Notes under the pieces: model-generated
Told to the model about the DNA's origin: nothing
What the model saw: only the letters and a program-made list of their open reading frames with translations
Databases searched by the model: none
Source of the DNA: Odontocerum albicorne
Taxonomy: Eukaryota > Arthropoda > Insecta > Trichoptera > Odontoceridae
Length of the DNA: 64,000 nucleotides
Direction: 5' to 3'
Assembly (NCBI GenBank): GCA_949825065.1
Contig: OX463854.1
Coordinates: 15,881,049 to 15,945,048, forward strand
Shown here: positions 37,259 to 48,785 of the stretch, one piece after another
Layout of the letters: each line of letters opens with the position of its first letter
Numbering within the stretch: position 1 is the stretch's first letter
Made by a program: the position numbers and the translations under genes

Positions 37259-37654
37259 TAAGTTTCAGTCAGTGGTGCAATCGATCAAATAGAAAATTTA
37301 AAAAATTACCGTTTTGTCAATATGTGATCGAGCGCCTCTAGTAACTTGATGCTCGTTTCCACAAACTGAAATCCAGACGTACTTTGTTAATCCGCTACGG
37401 TGAGTGTCGCGGGTTGAATAATCAAATTGGATTTCCGCTGAGGGGGTCACGGAATGCAGTTAATTCCCCAAACCTCCTCGTTTTTGCTGCATCTAGATCC
37501 CGGTATGCCGATTGAAATGTTTGTACTGGGGCCATGAATTGAAACTGTATACATAACATATGTTTTCTTGAGCAAACATAAACTTAAAGCTTTTAGACAG
37601 AAGCGGAGTCAGTAGTTTCATATTTTCGGTACTTAACCACATTTTTTGTACTGT
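37259..37654. other. Intron, nothing recognised
   Basis: A ctacggtgagtgtcgcgggt patch at about 37395 may be a distant tRNA-like scrap, but I do not call it. Confidence 0.4.
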
Positions 37655-37825
37655 GATGAAGTACATGGCCGCACGGTAACGCACTGGACTTTCGTGCGGA
37701 AGGACGCCGGTTCGAATCCCGCGTTGTGCTACTCCCCTTGAATGACACAGGCATTTTTTCCGGCTAGTATTCGAGGGTATAAGGAACATATGACTTCGGT
37801 CATATATATTCTTAAAAAAAAAACA
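37655..37825 (+). mobile_element. Second SINE family, tRNA-Ser/Leu-like head
   Basis: The head has an A box in atggccgcacggtaacgc, and a perfect polymerase III B box, ggttcgaatcc, at about 37709. An anticodon-arm-like stem (cgcac/gtgcg) lies between them. An acceptor-like pairing (agtaca with tgtgct) closes the fold. About 75 bp of unrelated body follows and then an A-rich tail at 37815-37830. It is not a functional tRNA gene, because the D arm and loop sizes are wrong and it is fused to a body with an A tail. Confidence 0.78.
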
Positions 37826-37830
37826 AAAAA

Positions 37831-38110
37831 GAACCTACCGGTGTGCTCCGATCGTCTCACTTCAGGGATGCCACCGGATCCAGTACAGCGGTGTGGCTAG
37901 TGAATTTGCTGGTGTGCAATGGCTCACTCACTTAAAAAACATACTCCACGGCACAGCTTCGCTTTTCAACAATTGACGTTGGAATCGCGAGGGGATCCTC
38001 GACTACGAGGCCCACTAACGACGGCCGTGATGAGAATAGAAACTCTTTTAATTTTAGAAAGAAGCTTCGCGGTGCCTTGCATCGGACTTTCTTCCGCCCG
38101 ATAAGTAACG
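37831..38110. other. GC-richer island, unidentified
   Basis: The composition is distinctly higher in GC (for example gcgaggggatcctcgactac). Open frames exist on both strands (61 and 70 codons) with no recognised domains. It follows the SINE directly. Confidence 0.35.
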
Positions 38111-38679
38111 GACTGTTATTTGAGGTGGATTTCTTAATTTGCAAAAATATTGGTAGTATTTTAGGATACTTTCATCTTATTACTTAAGCCTTGTAATAAA
38201 TTTACAGCTACATTGCTTCTACACTTAACGAAAAGTCTTCTCCGTGACAAAAGACTTGATATATACGTCATGGTCTTCTTATTCTCACTTCGGTATGGCG
38301 TCATTTGAGATGAGGGATCCTTGAGTTATTTCCAAGTTGCAAAATTACGTATTTAAAAAAAACTATCGAGCGTAGACTATACTGGATAGTAATTCGATTC
38401 ATTTCTTTTTTTAGTGGCGGTAAACTCAATATTACCAAATTACGACTATGCATAAAGTTGGGATAAATTGTTTTCTATTAAAAAGCGAGGTGCGTTAAGT
38501 TAGTTTGGTTGGTTTTCAAATGTTTTAAAAATATCTTCTCATTTTCCATACCACTGCATCTTAAAACACTTTTTTGAGAATACATTAATTATTCTGACAT
38601 TGACATGTGACTGTGCAATTAAGGCTCATATTACGGGTCGGTTAATGGACATCAAATATCATTGAAGGCGTAACATAAA
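38111..38679. other. Intron, nothing recognised
   Basis: No features. Confidence 0.5.
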
Positions 38680-38990
38680 TTGTAGCAATTTGATCTGTGA
38701 AATACGTTTGAGGTTGGCTACTAGCATAGCGTTACAAAAAATCAGACTGATATTTCAGGATTTTTCACTAACTAAACTAAACTTCAACACACAAACTCCA
38801 AAGGTCAAAAATATTAATGGATCGAGCCGTATCAGGAATTTCCCACAGGGACCGAAAAGGAAACGAAAGGATCAGAAAAGACGAAAATCATTGACACTGT
38901 TAAACTTGCAGATAAATTGAGTAGCGATATACCATATAGCGCATGGTGGAAAGACACGGAAGATGTTTTATGTTCACAATAGTGACCATC
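38680..38990 (+). mobile_element. Possible decayed LINE fragment
   Basis: The + frame at 38690 reads ICEIRLRLATSIALQKIRLI, then FQDFSLTKLNF. This resembles the EIRxRLxxAxxAxxxLxxIWxDxxISxxxK block of LINE ORF2. The remainder is not readable with confidence. Confidence 0.45.
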
Positions 38991-40139
38991 CAATTAGACC
39001 ACGAGAGGCTGAGTCCAATAGGAATAATTAAGGCTGAGGATCATTAAGAAATAACCCGAGCTTTTAAATATTTTTCCAAGTACATAAAACGTTTTATTGT
39101 TTTTTAAATACATAGAGTGGATAAATTAAAATTGATCTTAACTTAATATTCTGTAATAGCCGTACTTCTACAAAGCCTTTTAATCTCGGACGATTTCGAG
39201 AATTCTAGTCTACTAGAACATTGAATAGATGTCGATAATGTATTATTTTAAATATTTTCGTCTATTGTGAACCAGTCATATTTATGCATCCTAGTATTAA
39301 TAAACCAACCTCCTACGCACTATGGCCATCTAAATCTAGAGCTGATTTCCCTATAGCCTCTCTGAATACATCTACCCTATGCACAGACGCACCAGTTAGA
39401 AACATAAATCTTGTAAAACACCGTATTATTACGTTTTTTATTGCATCACCTAATTCAGAAGTTTTCAAAATGTACGCCTCGGCGCAACAGAAAAACATAC
39501 TCACCTATTCCACTAATTGGTAAGTTTTTTAGGGCACTGTAAAAAAATATTTATGCACTAAGGGTGCCATGAAACAAAAAAATTAAAACCACTGACCTGA
39601 TACAAGAACTCCTTCCACAATATCTGTCCTGAAGTTCTGGATTCGTCGGCTCTGGTAATGATTATCTTCATCTCTCGGTATGTGCATATATTATTTTAAT
39701 GCATGTTCTTGCTGTCGTCGATACAATTATTTTACGCTCAACTTATTTTTGAAGACACTGAGGGACTCGTTTTGGTAATCTACCTCTCCATATATTTAGT
39801 TGTAGATTAGGATATTCTAATGCCGCAAAAGTCTTTTGAGATCAAGAGGGCTCTTAGTCCATAATATGCCGGAATTCTTGATTCTTCCTCAAATATGTTT
39901 ATATATAATGTAAATATATTGTAGTTTTCCTGTGTGAGAAGGGTCCCAAAATATTAAGAGGACTAAACGTTCCACTGAACGACTCTAATTTAGCAACTAT
40001 TAAAATATACTATCAAGAATTAGAAGTATTTTTAATGTAACGCACTCAGTTGTTTTAATTGCTTCTAACATAAGTATACCGAATTTGAAAAATGATTACT
40101 TGGAACTATTAAGCTCACACTCGTAGATACATCGAGTTT
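38991..40139. other. Intron, nothing recognised
   Basis: The frames at 39284-39523 (+) and 39313-39504 (-) overlap antisense and lack domains. Confidence 0.45.
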
Positions 40140-40215
40140 GTTATATAACCATGTGGCTTGGAGGACAACATTTTGTAATACCTTTATAAATAAATAAAAT
40201 GTATGTATGTAATCA
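40140..40215 (+). mobile_element. Probable LINE 3' end with a tatg tail
   Basis: The sequence tacctttataaataaataaa followed by atgtatgtatgtaat is a common 3' end of insect LINE copies. No coding part is recognised upstream. Confidence 0.5.
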
Positions 40216-40984
40216 CTCCATAAAAAGAAATGTTAACGACACAAAATATTATTAATGTTATATTTACCGATGCATCTTACATTTTTGACCCTGCGCTATC
40301 GGCACCCCCTCATAATAAAATTCCGGAATTATCTCGTCGATTGTGTCGCCATCTTTGGCGGTATTTGTCAAGAGTGTCGACCCCGAAGTTGGCACACTTT
40401 TTTCGCCCTTACACAAGTTTTAATTAAGAAACTTGGTCCTAGCGCGGAGAACTCCTCCGTGAAATTATCTTATATTTAAGTTGACGTGGCAACTTTGACA
40501 TTTCTGAAGACTTTTACGTTCGTATACCACTACAGCGCCATAAAGATGCTGTTCGCTACACGAAGTTGCGTCTCGTCTCGATGCTCGTCTATTTTTTTTA
40601 ATTTCACACCGATCGTGCCTTGTGCAACTTTATTTTTTATTTTGTTTACTTTGATTAAAAACATATTCTCAATCGACTTATTTTCTATAAATTGTATTAA
40701 TGATCAATGTTCTGGAATATGTTTTTAAAATATGACTGATTTTCATTAACTGTTATATTTATGAATGCTATATGAATATTATTAATTTGAGTTCAATTTT
40801 TTTCTAAGAATAATGTGTGCATTTATTTTGTAAGGAATGTTATCAAAATTAGTTAATATTATGTGAAAGTTGTTAAAATGAAGAATTACGCGTTTTAGTT
40901 ATTTCGTATATGTACTGTTATAAATGTTGTGAAATATAAAAATTGTATTGAGAAAGTATTGACAAATATGGAAGAGTCTAAATG
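40216..40984. other. Intron; GC-richer patch at 40260-40620
   Basis: The patch repeats cgccatctttggcgg and cagcgccataaag words. Several short frames exist without known domains, so it remains unassigned. Confidence 0.4.
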
Positions 40985-41097
40985 TTAGTGTCTAGATTTT
41001 AATATGAAGGGAAACAAAACAAAGGACGAGTATTCATATGATTAGATTTTAATATGAAGGGAAACAAAACAAAACAAAACAAAGTACGAGTATTCAA
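40985..41097. repeat. Tandem duplication, about 50 bp
   Basis: agattttaatatgaagggaa followed by acaaaacaaa and acgagtattca occurs twice. The second copy has an expanded acaaa tract. Confidence 0.88.
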
Positions 41098-41493
41098 TTA
41101 TTTTATTCAAATAAACTTCACTTTAATTGTGTACTTTCATGTTCTACTGCGAGTATTATACATTTTTGCAAAAAAAATACTATAAAACGTTGAGCACAGC
41201 TAGTTAAAATTTCATTGTAGGATTGTAACTAATAGTCTTGGATTATTTTGATTTTTTTGTATTAGTTTGTGTTTTTTTTTTTCAACTGAAATTTGATTTA
41301 TACCATATATTTTTTATTTTAATATCGTCTTAAACTGATACAAACTAGAACCCATCTAAAATCAAATTATATTTACCACAAAGCTAGTATAGCGCTATAT
41401 AAACTATTCTTTTCAACAGTTTTCATGTTTCCAATTCTAATATGTAATATAAATTGTTCACGGAATGTATTAAACTATTCTCGTTTGTTTCAG

Positions 41494-42402
41494 CATTCAA
41501 TGGTGTACTTCTTTCACCATTACGAGTTGCCTGTGATACTACAACAAGCGCACATTCAGCAAATGCTGCTCAGAAATCAGCACGGTGGCGCTGGCGTGGG
41601 CGCCGCGGTAGGTGCCCCTGCCGGCCCCCATGGGGCCAACGCGCCTGGCGGCACTGCCACACAGACACCTCCCACCAACACTGTCCAGTCTACAACGCAA
41701 ACCGTGTCCTCTAACACCACGCAATCGACCACTCAAACAAACTTTGCAATGGCCACTGCGCAGTCAACAACCCAAACACCTCAGACTAGCGTAACGCAAT
41801 CCACTACACAAACAGCTCAATCACTCACGCAATCAACAACTCAAACAGCGCAGTCTTTAAGCCAGCAAACTACTCAAACATCCGCTTGGGACACAGCACC
41901 GGCGCATACTTCTGAGGCTTCTATCATAAGGACGATAGAATCTATCGCAGATATTCTCGTTCCTGCAACACCAACGACATCTGTTACTTTTCCTTGGACA
42001 TCTGGAGTGATACGGCGAAATGTCGAACATAATAGAGTGATTGTGGAAAATGCACTCAACGTTGTAGAATCATTCTATAGTCATCCGTCTATTGTTGGTG
42101 ATGTACCGCTAGTACAAGGTGAATCTAAATTAACGCCAACAGCTCCGAGTGAACCCCAAAGCAGCGAAGTAACTGAGATCCCATCAACGTCACATAGTCA
42201 AGAGGCTCTCACTTCTGACAAAGATGCTGAGGAAGCGTCAGTCGCTGAAATTAGTGATTCCACTGGTCCATCTTCAGAATCCGAAAGCGTATCGATCTCA
42301 GGAGGCCTTTCGACTATTTCAGAAGAGAAAATGACTAAAAGCGCCAACGCACCGACGCCGGCTAGTATCTCAGTTGAAAACATTCTCGATGAATTGGATT
42401 AG
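41494..42402 (+). CDS. TMEM259: Membralin (TMEM259) terminal exon
   Basis: The acceptor ctcgtttgtttcag at 41480-41493 precedes codons for HSMVYFFHHYELPVILQQ, which continue the conserved membralin segment from the exon at 3542 in phase 0. The frame runs 302 codons to the stop at 42400-42402. The upstream Met at 41425 is intronic and not the start. After the last conserved membrane-proximal helix (QQAHIQQMLLRNQ) the protein becomes low-complexity. It has an Ala/Gly stretch, then a Thr/Gln region with five exact QSTTQT motifs plus one QQTTQT (roughly residues 55-130 of the exon). A predicted helical segment follows (SEASIIRTIESIADIL ... RVIVENALNVVESFYSH), and then a Ser/Glu-rich acidic tail ending ILDELD. 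The long variable C-terminal tail fits membralin orthologues, which diverge after the conserved core. Confidence 0.95.
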   Translation, partial: HSMVYFFHHYELPVILQQAHIQQMLLRNQHGGAGVGAAVGAPAGPHGANAPGGTATQTPPTNTVQSTTQTVSSNTTQSTTQTNFAMATAQSTTQTPQTSVTQSTTQTAQSLTQSTTQTAQSLSQQTTQTSAWDTAPAHTSEASIIRTIESIADILVPATPTTSVTFPWTSGVIRRNVEHNRVIVENALNVVESFYSHPSIVGDVPLVQGESKLTPTAPSEPQSSEVTEIPSTSHSQEALTSDKDAEEASVAEISDSTGPSSESESVSISGGLSTISEEKMTKSANAPTPASISVENILDELD

Positions 42403-42660
42403 ATAATTACTTATGTGAATTTAATTTTTGTATATTTATATTAATCAAGAGTACTAGCGTACCTTCTTAACTAGTATGCTATATAGCACGAAAAAGTAAA
42501 TAATATTTTTTAGTCCAAGGTGCTTGAGAGAGGAAACTATTTAATGTGTTTTTTTTTATTTGCCGCTATAAGTAATTCAAGAATTAGCCCATTGATAATA
42601 AATATTTTAAATCCTAGGTTTTATTTTACTTATAACGGATATTGACTAGAATAAATTAGG
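42403..42660 (+). other. Membralin 3' UTR with candidate poly(A) signals
   Basis: The sequence is AT-rich after the stop. AATAAA hexamers occur at 42597-42602 and 42650-42655, and a further one is at 42820-42825. The first is the likeliest because a T-rich stretch follows it. The true cleavage site cannot be read from DNA alone. Confidence 0.6.
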
Positions 42661-43286
42661 TAAACCGTTGAATCAAAATTCTTCGGAATAATTGTGTTTC
42701 TTAGTTTTTGTAAACTGTGATTTAAAATCCGTTATAATATATTCAATATAAAATTGATCGACTTCATGATACGACAAGAATTCGCAACTGCCTTGGTTTG
42801 TGATACCTGGAAATTTAAAAATAAATGTTTTTTTTTCTTCTTAAAAATACTTGAATGATTTCCCTCAAAATTGACGCATTCCTCTCTTTAAAATTTGCTA
42901 CGTTTTTGCAGTGTAATGAAGTTGATTGTTATTTTTCTTATTTATATTTGAAATTCAGACTTACTCTTGTAAGAATATTTAAAATATTCTAATCTGTTTG
43001 CTTTATAACAAATACGATTTAAATTTTGAACATAATGTTTTTTTTTTTGGAATTTTATAATTTTCAGTTTTAAGTCACGAAAGTGGTGAAATGTTTAACA
43101 TTGTTTAACGTTATTACGTATGATTAAAACTACATGTATTGTATTGTAGATAAAAAAGACATTAAAAATCGAACCGCTTTTGCATTTGGTAATAGAAATT
43201 TTGACACCAAGTTAAAATAAATAGAAATCGATGTCTGTAGTAATTTACTTCTTAAAATTAATATTTAAAATAAATAATAATCTATG
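42661..43286. other. AT-rich, nothing recognised
   Basis: A long 3' UTR using the later poly(A) signals could extend into the first part. Confidence 0.5.
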
Positions 43287-44228
43287 TGACAAGAGCGTGT
43301 ACGGCTACATTTTTCCTGTTAGAGGGTAGATTTAAACGCGAGCAGGTAGCAGGACTCTTCCCCCAAGATAATTTGTATAGAAAAACTCAGTTGTCGTTCG
43401 ACCTTGATTACTGAAGAACACATTTCACCATGAGTGCCGCGTACACATCACGTTACGAAGCGCACCACATACGGATTAAGTTATACATCCGAAAGGACCG
43501 AAAATGTCTTACGGAGCCGCTGCTAAATACATGAGGTCGAAGATATTTGTAAGTGGGTGAAACGTTATTCCGACGTAAAAGCGTCGATGACCTTCCAGAT
43601 CGTGGCACTGCACAGAAAACGACGAAAAAGGAGCACAGAGTGATTTTACGGGTGCTGGAGGGGAATCCTCGTATATCATTGCGCACCGGACATGCGGCTT
43701 TGCGTGAGGGTATAATTGTGTCTGGAGCTGTTTCTCAAAGCAGGGATTTGGCACTTTGCACACCTTCACAAATAATTTGAACGCGGCCAAAATGGTTAAA
43801 ATATATCAGAGGGCTTTATTACCATCTGCCCAAAAGTGGTTTATAAGAAAAAATGAAAATTGGCTACTGCAAGAGGAAAATGACCCAAAATATCGCAGTC
43901 GTCTTTGTACTGCGTGGAAACAGGAAAATGACGTTGACGTAATAGATTGGCCGTCGCAGTCACCAGACGCAAATCCCATAAAAAGTGTGGGGCACTGATG
44001 AAGTTCAAGCTCCGAGGGAAAAACATCTGGAACATTTCGAAAGATTCGACTTATATGGAAGTCTTTGCCCCTAGATTATGCTATAAAATGAGTAGAAAGT
44101 ATGCCTGTGAGGTGCCGGGCAATTATTTCTAGTGGAGGTGAGTGGACAACTTGTTAATAATAAAGCATCATGGTTTATATCATGTTATATTTTTTGTCTT
44201 TCGGGTTTCGCCGTACACGTTCTTGTCA
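43287..44228 (+). mobile_element. Tc1-like transposon with terminal inverted repeats
   Basis: The left end tgacaagagcgtgtacggc (43287-43305) and the right end gccgtacacgttcttgtca (44210-44228) are inverted copies with one mismatch. The 942-bp span contains a decayed Tc1-type transposase. A TA target duplication is not clearly preserved. Full-length Tc1 elements are usually near 1.6 kb, so this one is internally deleted. Confidence 0.88.
43500..44130 (+). pseudogene. Tc1-like transposase, internally deleted
   Basis: The N-terminal helix-turn-helix part is readable in pieces: MSYGAAAKYMRS, then KWVKRYSDVK, DDLPDRGTAQKTTKKE and VILRVLEGNPRISL. The C-terminal half follows: AKMVKIYQRALLPSAQKW, then QEENDPKYRSRLC, DWPSQSPDANPI and LRGKNIW. 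The middle third, with the first catalytic Asp, is missing. The frame changes at least twice. The PSQSPD-NP motif with its distinctive DWPSQ is the Tc1 signature. It is not active. Confidence 0.88.
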
Positions 44229-44444
44229 AACAGACTGTATACTTTATTTGATTTGTGACATTTGTATTATCGGTTGTTGACGTTTTATCTTTGTTAAATA
44301 TATATTTTTTTGTTTCGTTTTTCTCAAATCATGTTTAAATGTGGGCATTTTGCAAAATGGGTTATTTTAAGTCAATGTGAGTGTATTTTACTCGAAAATT
44401 GTTTATTTTTTTAATGAAAGTGACTCATAATTTCACAGAAAAGT
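44229..44444. other. AT-rich spacer
   Basis: Between the Tc1-like element and the 42-bp minisatellite, with no features. Confidence 0.5.
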
Positions 44445-45122
44445 AAAAGAATCAATTGAATACTCATGGCTGCATGACGCGATCCTAAAAGAATCAAGTG
44501 AAGGCTCATGGCTGCTTGACGCGATCCTAAAAGAATCAATTGAAGGCTTCATGGCTACTTGACGCGATCCTAGAAGAATCAATTGAAGGCTCATGGCTGC
44601 TTGACGCGATCCTAAAAGAATCAATTGAAGGCTTCATGGCTCCTTGACGCGATCCTAAAAGAATCGATTGAAGGCTCATGGCTGCTTGACGCGATCCTAA
44701 AAGAATCAATTGAAGGCTCATGGCTACTTGACGCGATCCTAAAAGAATCGATTGAAGGCTCATGGCTGCTTGACGCGATCCTAAAAGAATCAATTGAAGG
44801 CTCATGGCTACTTGACGCGATCCTAAAAGAATCAATTGAAGGCTCATGGCTGCTTGACGCGATCCTAAAAGAATCAATTGAAGGCTCATGGCTACTTGAC
44901 GCGATCCTAAAAGAATCGATTGAAGGCTCATGGCTGCTTGACGCGATCCTAAAAGAATCAATTGAAGGCTCATGGCTACTTGACGCGATCCTAAAAGAAT
45001 CGATTGAAGGCTCATGGCTGCTTGACGCGATCCTAAAAGAATCAATTGAAGGCTCATGGCTGCTTGACGCGATCCTAAAAGAATCAATTGAAGGCTCATG
45101 GCTGCTTGACGCGATCCTAAAA
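44445..45122. repeat. 42-bp minisatellite, 16 copies, 84-bp higher-order pattern
   Basis: The unit starts aaaagaatcaattgaaggct and ends cttgacgcgatcct. Units 3 to 14 mostly alternate between gctgctt and gctactt, an 84-bp higher-order period. Because 42 is divisible by three, a stop-free frame persists on both strands, giving 14-residue repeats (SWLLDAILKESIEG on +, MSLQLILLGSRQAA-like on -). Units 1-2 at the left edge are the most diverged, and units 3 and 5 carry an extra base. No promoter, splice site or initiation context supports a gene. Confidence 0.95.
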
Positions 45123-45602
45123 TTCCTGCAAATTTCCTAGAGCATACGCTTATATTCATTTATTTATTTCATCCATGGTAAATGTCAATCTCAAAATAAT
45201 ATTCTTAATTTTTAATTGCAATAAATAAATTAAATTGAAGTTGTTAAAATATAAGTAGTGTGGAATAAAACATTTGTTTAGCTGGCGTTAGTGACAGGCT
45301 TGTTTCGCTCTTTGCTAGAATTATCAAACTGTGATTCATACCTCATTTTATAGATTGTATTAAACACTAAACACAAGAAAGTGTTAATAAGCTTATCATA
45401 CAATGTTTCAATTACATTTTACCAATGCTTTAATTAACTGAAACAGGCTTATCACTAACAACTTCAATTCCTTAAGTTTTTTGTTTAAAATTTATCCACT
45501 CTTGTAAAATGAGATTCAGTGCAATAAATAATATTTCTCTCTAAATAAAAAAGTAATGTCAAAGGTTTCGGTTTTTACTTTGTGGAACTCCATATTAGAA
45601 TG
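45123..45602. other. AT-rich, nothing recognised
   Basis: No features. Confidence 0.5.
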
Positions 45603-45728
45603 TTTATTAATAAATTACTTTGTTATTCCACTAATTACATTAATCGAGATAAGAGATGGAAGCGCGTGTAGCGGGGAGAGGATTAATGCAATCAGTGGAA
45701 TAACAAAATAATTTATTATAACATTGAA
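45603..45728. repeat. Foldback (MITE-like) inverted repeat
   Basis: The left arm 45606-45648 (around actttgttattccactaatt) pairs with the right arm 45684-45725 (around aatcagtggaataacaaaat), with a few mismatches. The loop is a GC-richer segment containing ggaagcgcgtgtagcgggga. It may be a miniature inverted-repeat element, but no target duplication was confirmed. Confidence 0.8.
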
Positions 45729-45768
45729 AAATTACAGTTCATTTTGTGATCTATACAACAATTTTTTT

Positions 45769-45806
45769 TTATTATTAAAATCTCGTATACGAGGTTTTAA
45801 TAATAA
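45769..45806. repeat. Near-perfect 38-bp palindrome
   Basis: Centred on ctcgtatacgag, with arms ttattattaaaa and ttttaataataa and single mismatches beside the core. Confidence 0.85.
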
Positions 45807-45974
45807 ATATGTTAAGTATTTAACCTTAATAAACTTTGATTAATATATGATATTAATGAACACCTTAATAAATATTACACATTTTTGTGTGTTAGTATGC
45901 AGTTATTGGCGTTTGATTGGCTATATCTTATGTACTGATACTTTTTAAAAATAAGAGTTGACAAATTAAAGTTT

Positions 45975-46240
45975 TTGTTACATAAAGTCATAAAATTTTA
46001 CAGCACACAAACTGGCTGGTTATATTGAAGTTGAAATATTTGGATTTAAGTTACGTGAATTCATGAAACTGTAAAGGGCACAAACTGGTTACAGAGACAA
46101 TTTAATGCTTGGAGTTAACAAATTTTATTTTTCGTTACATAAATTCACGAAAATTTATGGCACACAACTGGTTAGCAAAACTTTTTTAACATTGAAGTTG
46201 TCACATTTTGATTTTTTGTTAAATAAATTAATGAAATTAA
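45975..46240. repeat. Diverged tandem repeat, about 85-95 bp, 3 copies
   Basis: Each unit has a gttacataaa-tcatgaaa start, a gcacacaaactgg core and an aacattgaagtt-type end. Confidence 0.75.
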
Positions 46241-46526
46241 TAAAACGATTCCTTATCTATAGTACAAAATGGATCTTAATGTTGTTACAAATATAATATT
46301 GTTAAAAACATCATAGCTTTTATATGCACATTTCTAGAGCTCTTTTAACTATCTCTAAACTAAGTGCTTCCTTGATAAAAATATATCTTTAAATATTTAA
46401 CACCAACTACTGATAAAAACATCGAAAAAATATTTTTATACATTTTGTTTTGTAATTATTGAATATTCTTTTTTTGAATCGCCTTACTGAAAAATTTTAA
46501 AATTTGTATTTAAGATTGATATTTTA

Positions 46527-46667
46527 ACTCTTGATTTGTTGTTTCAATGTTTCTAGCTCTTGATTTGTTGTTTCAATGTTTCTAGTTCTTGATTTATTGT
46601 TTCAATGTTTCTAGCTCTTGATTTGTTGTTTCAAGGTTCTAGCTCTTGATTTGTTGTTTTAATGTTT
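46527..46667. repeat. 29-bp tandem repeat, 5 copies
   Basis: The unit is gctcttgatttgttgtttca followed by atgtttcta, with a 1-bp deletion in the fourth copy. Confidence 0.92.
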
Positions 46668-47504
46668 TCATAATTTTTATCGAAAATCTAAGTTTTTCAA
46701 TACTCATCCTCATTTGCTTTGTATTATTTTTGTAACAAAATCATTTTTTATAAATTTGCGATATTAGGAAATACAGCATTTAAATATTGCGAGCTTTAGA
46801 ATGAAAATGATTATCTTTATTTCTGTTTTGATTTGATAAGGTTCTTTTTACATTCAATGTTTTTTATTTGTTAATCGATTTATATTGTCGAATTTTCCAA
46901 CCAATCTCTCAAAAGTTTTATGACACATGAAATTCGCCTTACGAAAATAACATTCCTTCCGCACATATTTTTTTTATTAACACTAGTTCTTTTTTTCTTC
47001 AAATTTAAGTCTTTTTTCTTTACTTATTTTTCTTTTGGTTTACACATATCACGCGAATTATGAATCAACTTAACTCGATTTTAGAAGAAGCTCGAATGAG
47101 TTCATCACAATTCAAATTAAAATTAAATTATAATTTAATAATTATTGCTTAAGTGGATATGATTTTATTTATTAAGTTTACTTGAACAATGTATAGTGGA
47201 TTTCTAAAATATTTAGAACATATAAAATAAAGTTAAGAGTAAAATTTAGTGCGTGTGAAAACAAAATGTTAAGATGTTAAAAATAGTATAATAATTAAAA
47301 TACTTCCATGACTCATACAAAATTACAATCAGAAAGAAGTTTTCATACTATCAAATATACAGGGATACAACTGACCAGGGCTCAGAAGGTTCAGGGCTGT
47401 ATCCCGCTTAAACAGAAAACAACATTCACAAAAATAATCAGTCTAGAAAAATACAAAACAAATAAAACACTTATTTGGTATTCACTGCTGTTGTATTTGA
47501 GTTC
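46668..47504. other. Very AT-rich, nothing recognised
   Basis: Nothing recognised. The frame at 47308-47550 overlaps the inverted Penelope-like end and is not a gene. Confidence 0.45.
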
Positions 47505-47728
47505 ACTGCCGGTTTCAATGACCTCAGTCTTTCTCGTCAGGTGGAGATGAACTAAATTATGTCTAAAAAAATGTTCTAATTGTAATGGATACAAGGGAGA
47601 GGAAGGGGAGAAGATAGGCGTCAACATGATGGCTTAGAACGGGAATCATATTTATCTGAGGACTATTTAGATATACTTTAGTTCATCTTCACCTAACGAG
47701 AAAGACGAAGGTCTTTAAAACCGGTAGT

Positions 47729-47730
<2 letters not shown>
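47505..47730. mobile_element. Inverted pair of Penelope-like ends with hammerhead-like motifs
   Basis: A 50-bp segment at 47504-47555 is repeated in inverted orientation at 47677-47729, with about 120 bp between. On the - strand the left copy has CTGACGA, a stem-loop and GAAAC. On the + strand the right copy has CTAACGA, G, a perfect 6-bp stem (AAAGAC-GAAG-GTCTTT) and AAAAC. The pattern CTGANGA ... stem II ... GAAA is the hammerhead ribozyme core, known from the terminal repeats of Penelope-like retroelements. The right copy has lost two core bases. Confidence 0.68.

Positions 47731-48785
<1,055 letters not shown>

Noticed and set aside
37655..37735. tRNA gene
   Set aside because: Good A and B boxes but wrong D-arm geometry and fusion to an A-tailed body make it a SINE, not a tRNA gene.
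41425..41493. Upstream Met and 23 codons of the membralin frame
   Set aside because: It is intron sequence before a clear acceptor at 41493, and homology starts exactly after the acceptor.
44536..45159. 207-codon - strand frame
   Set aside because: Repeat artefact: any stop-free frame of a 42-bp unit stays open.
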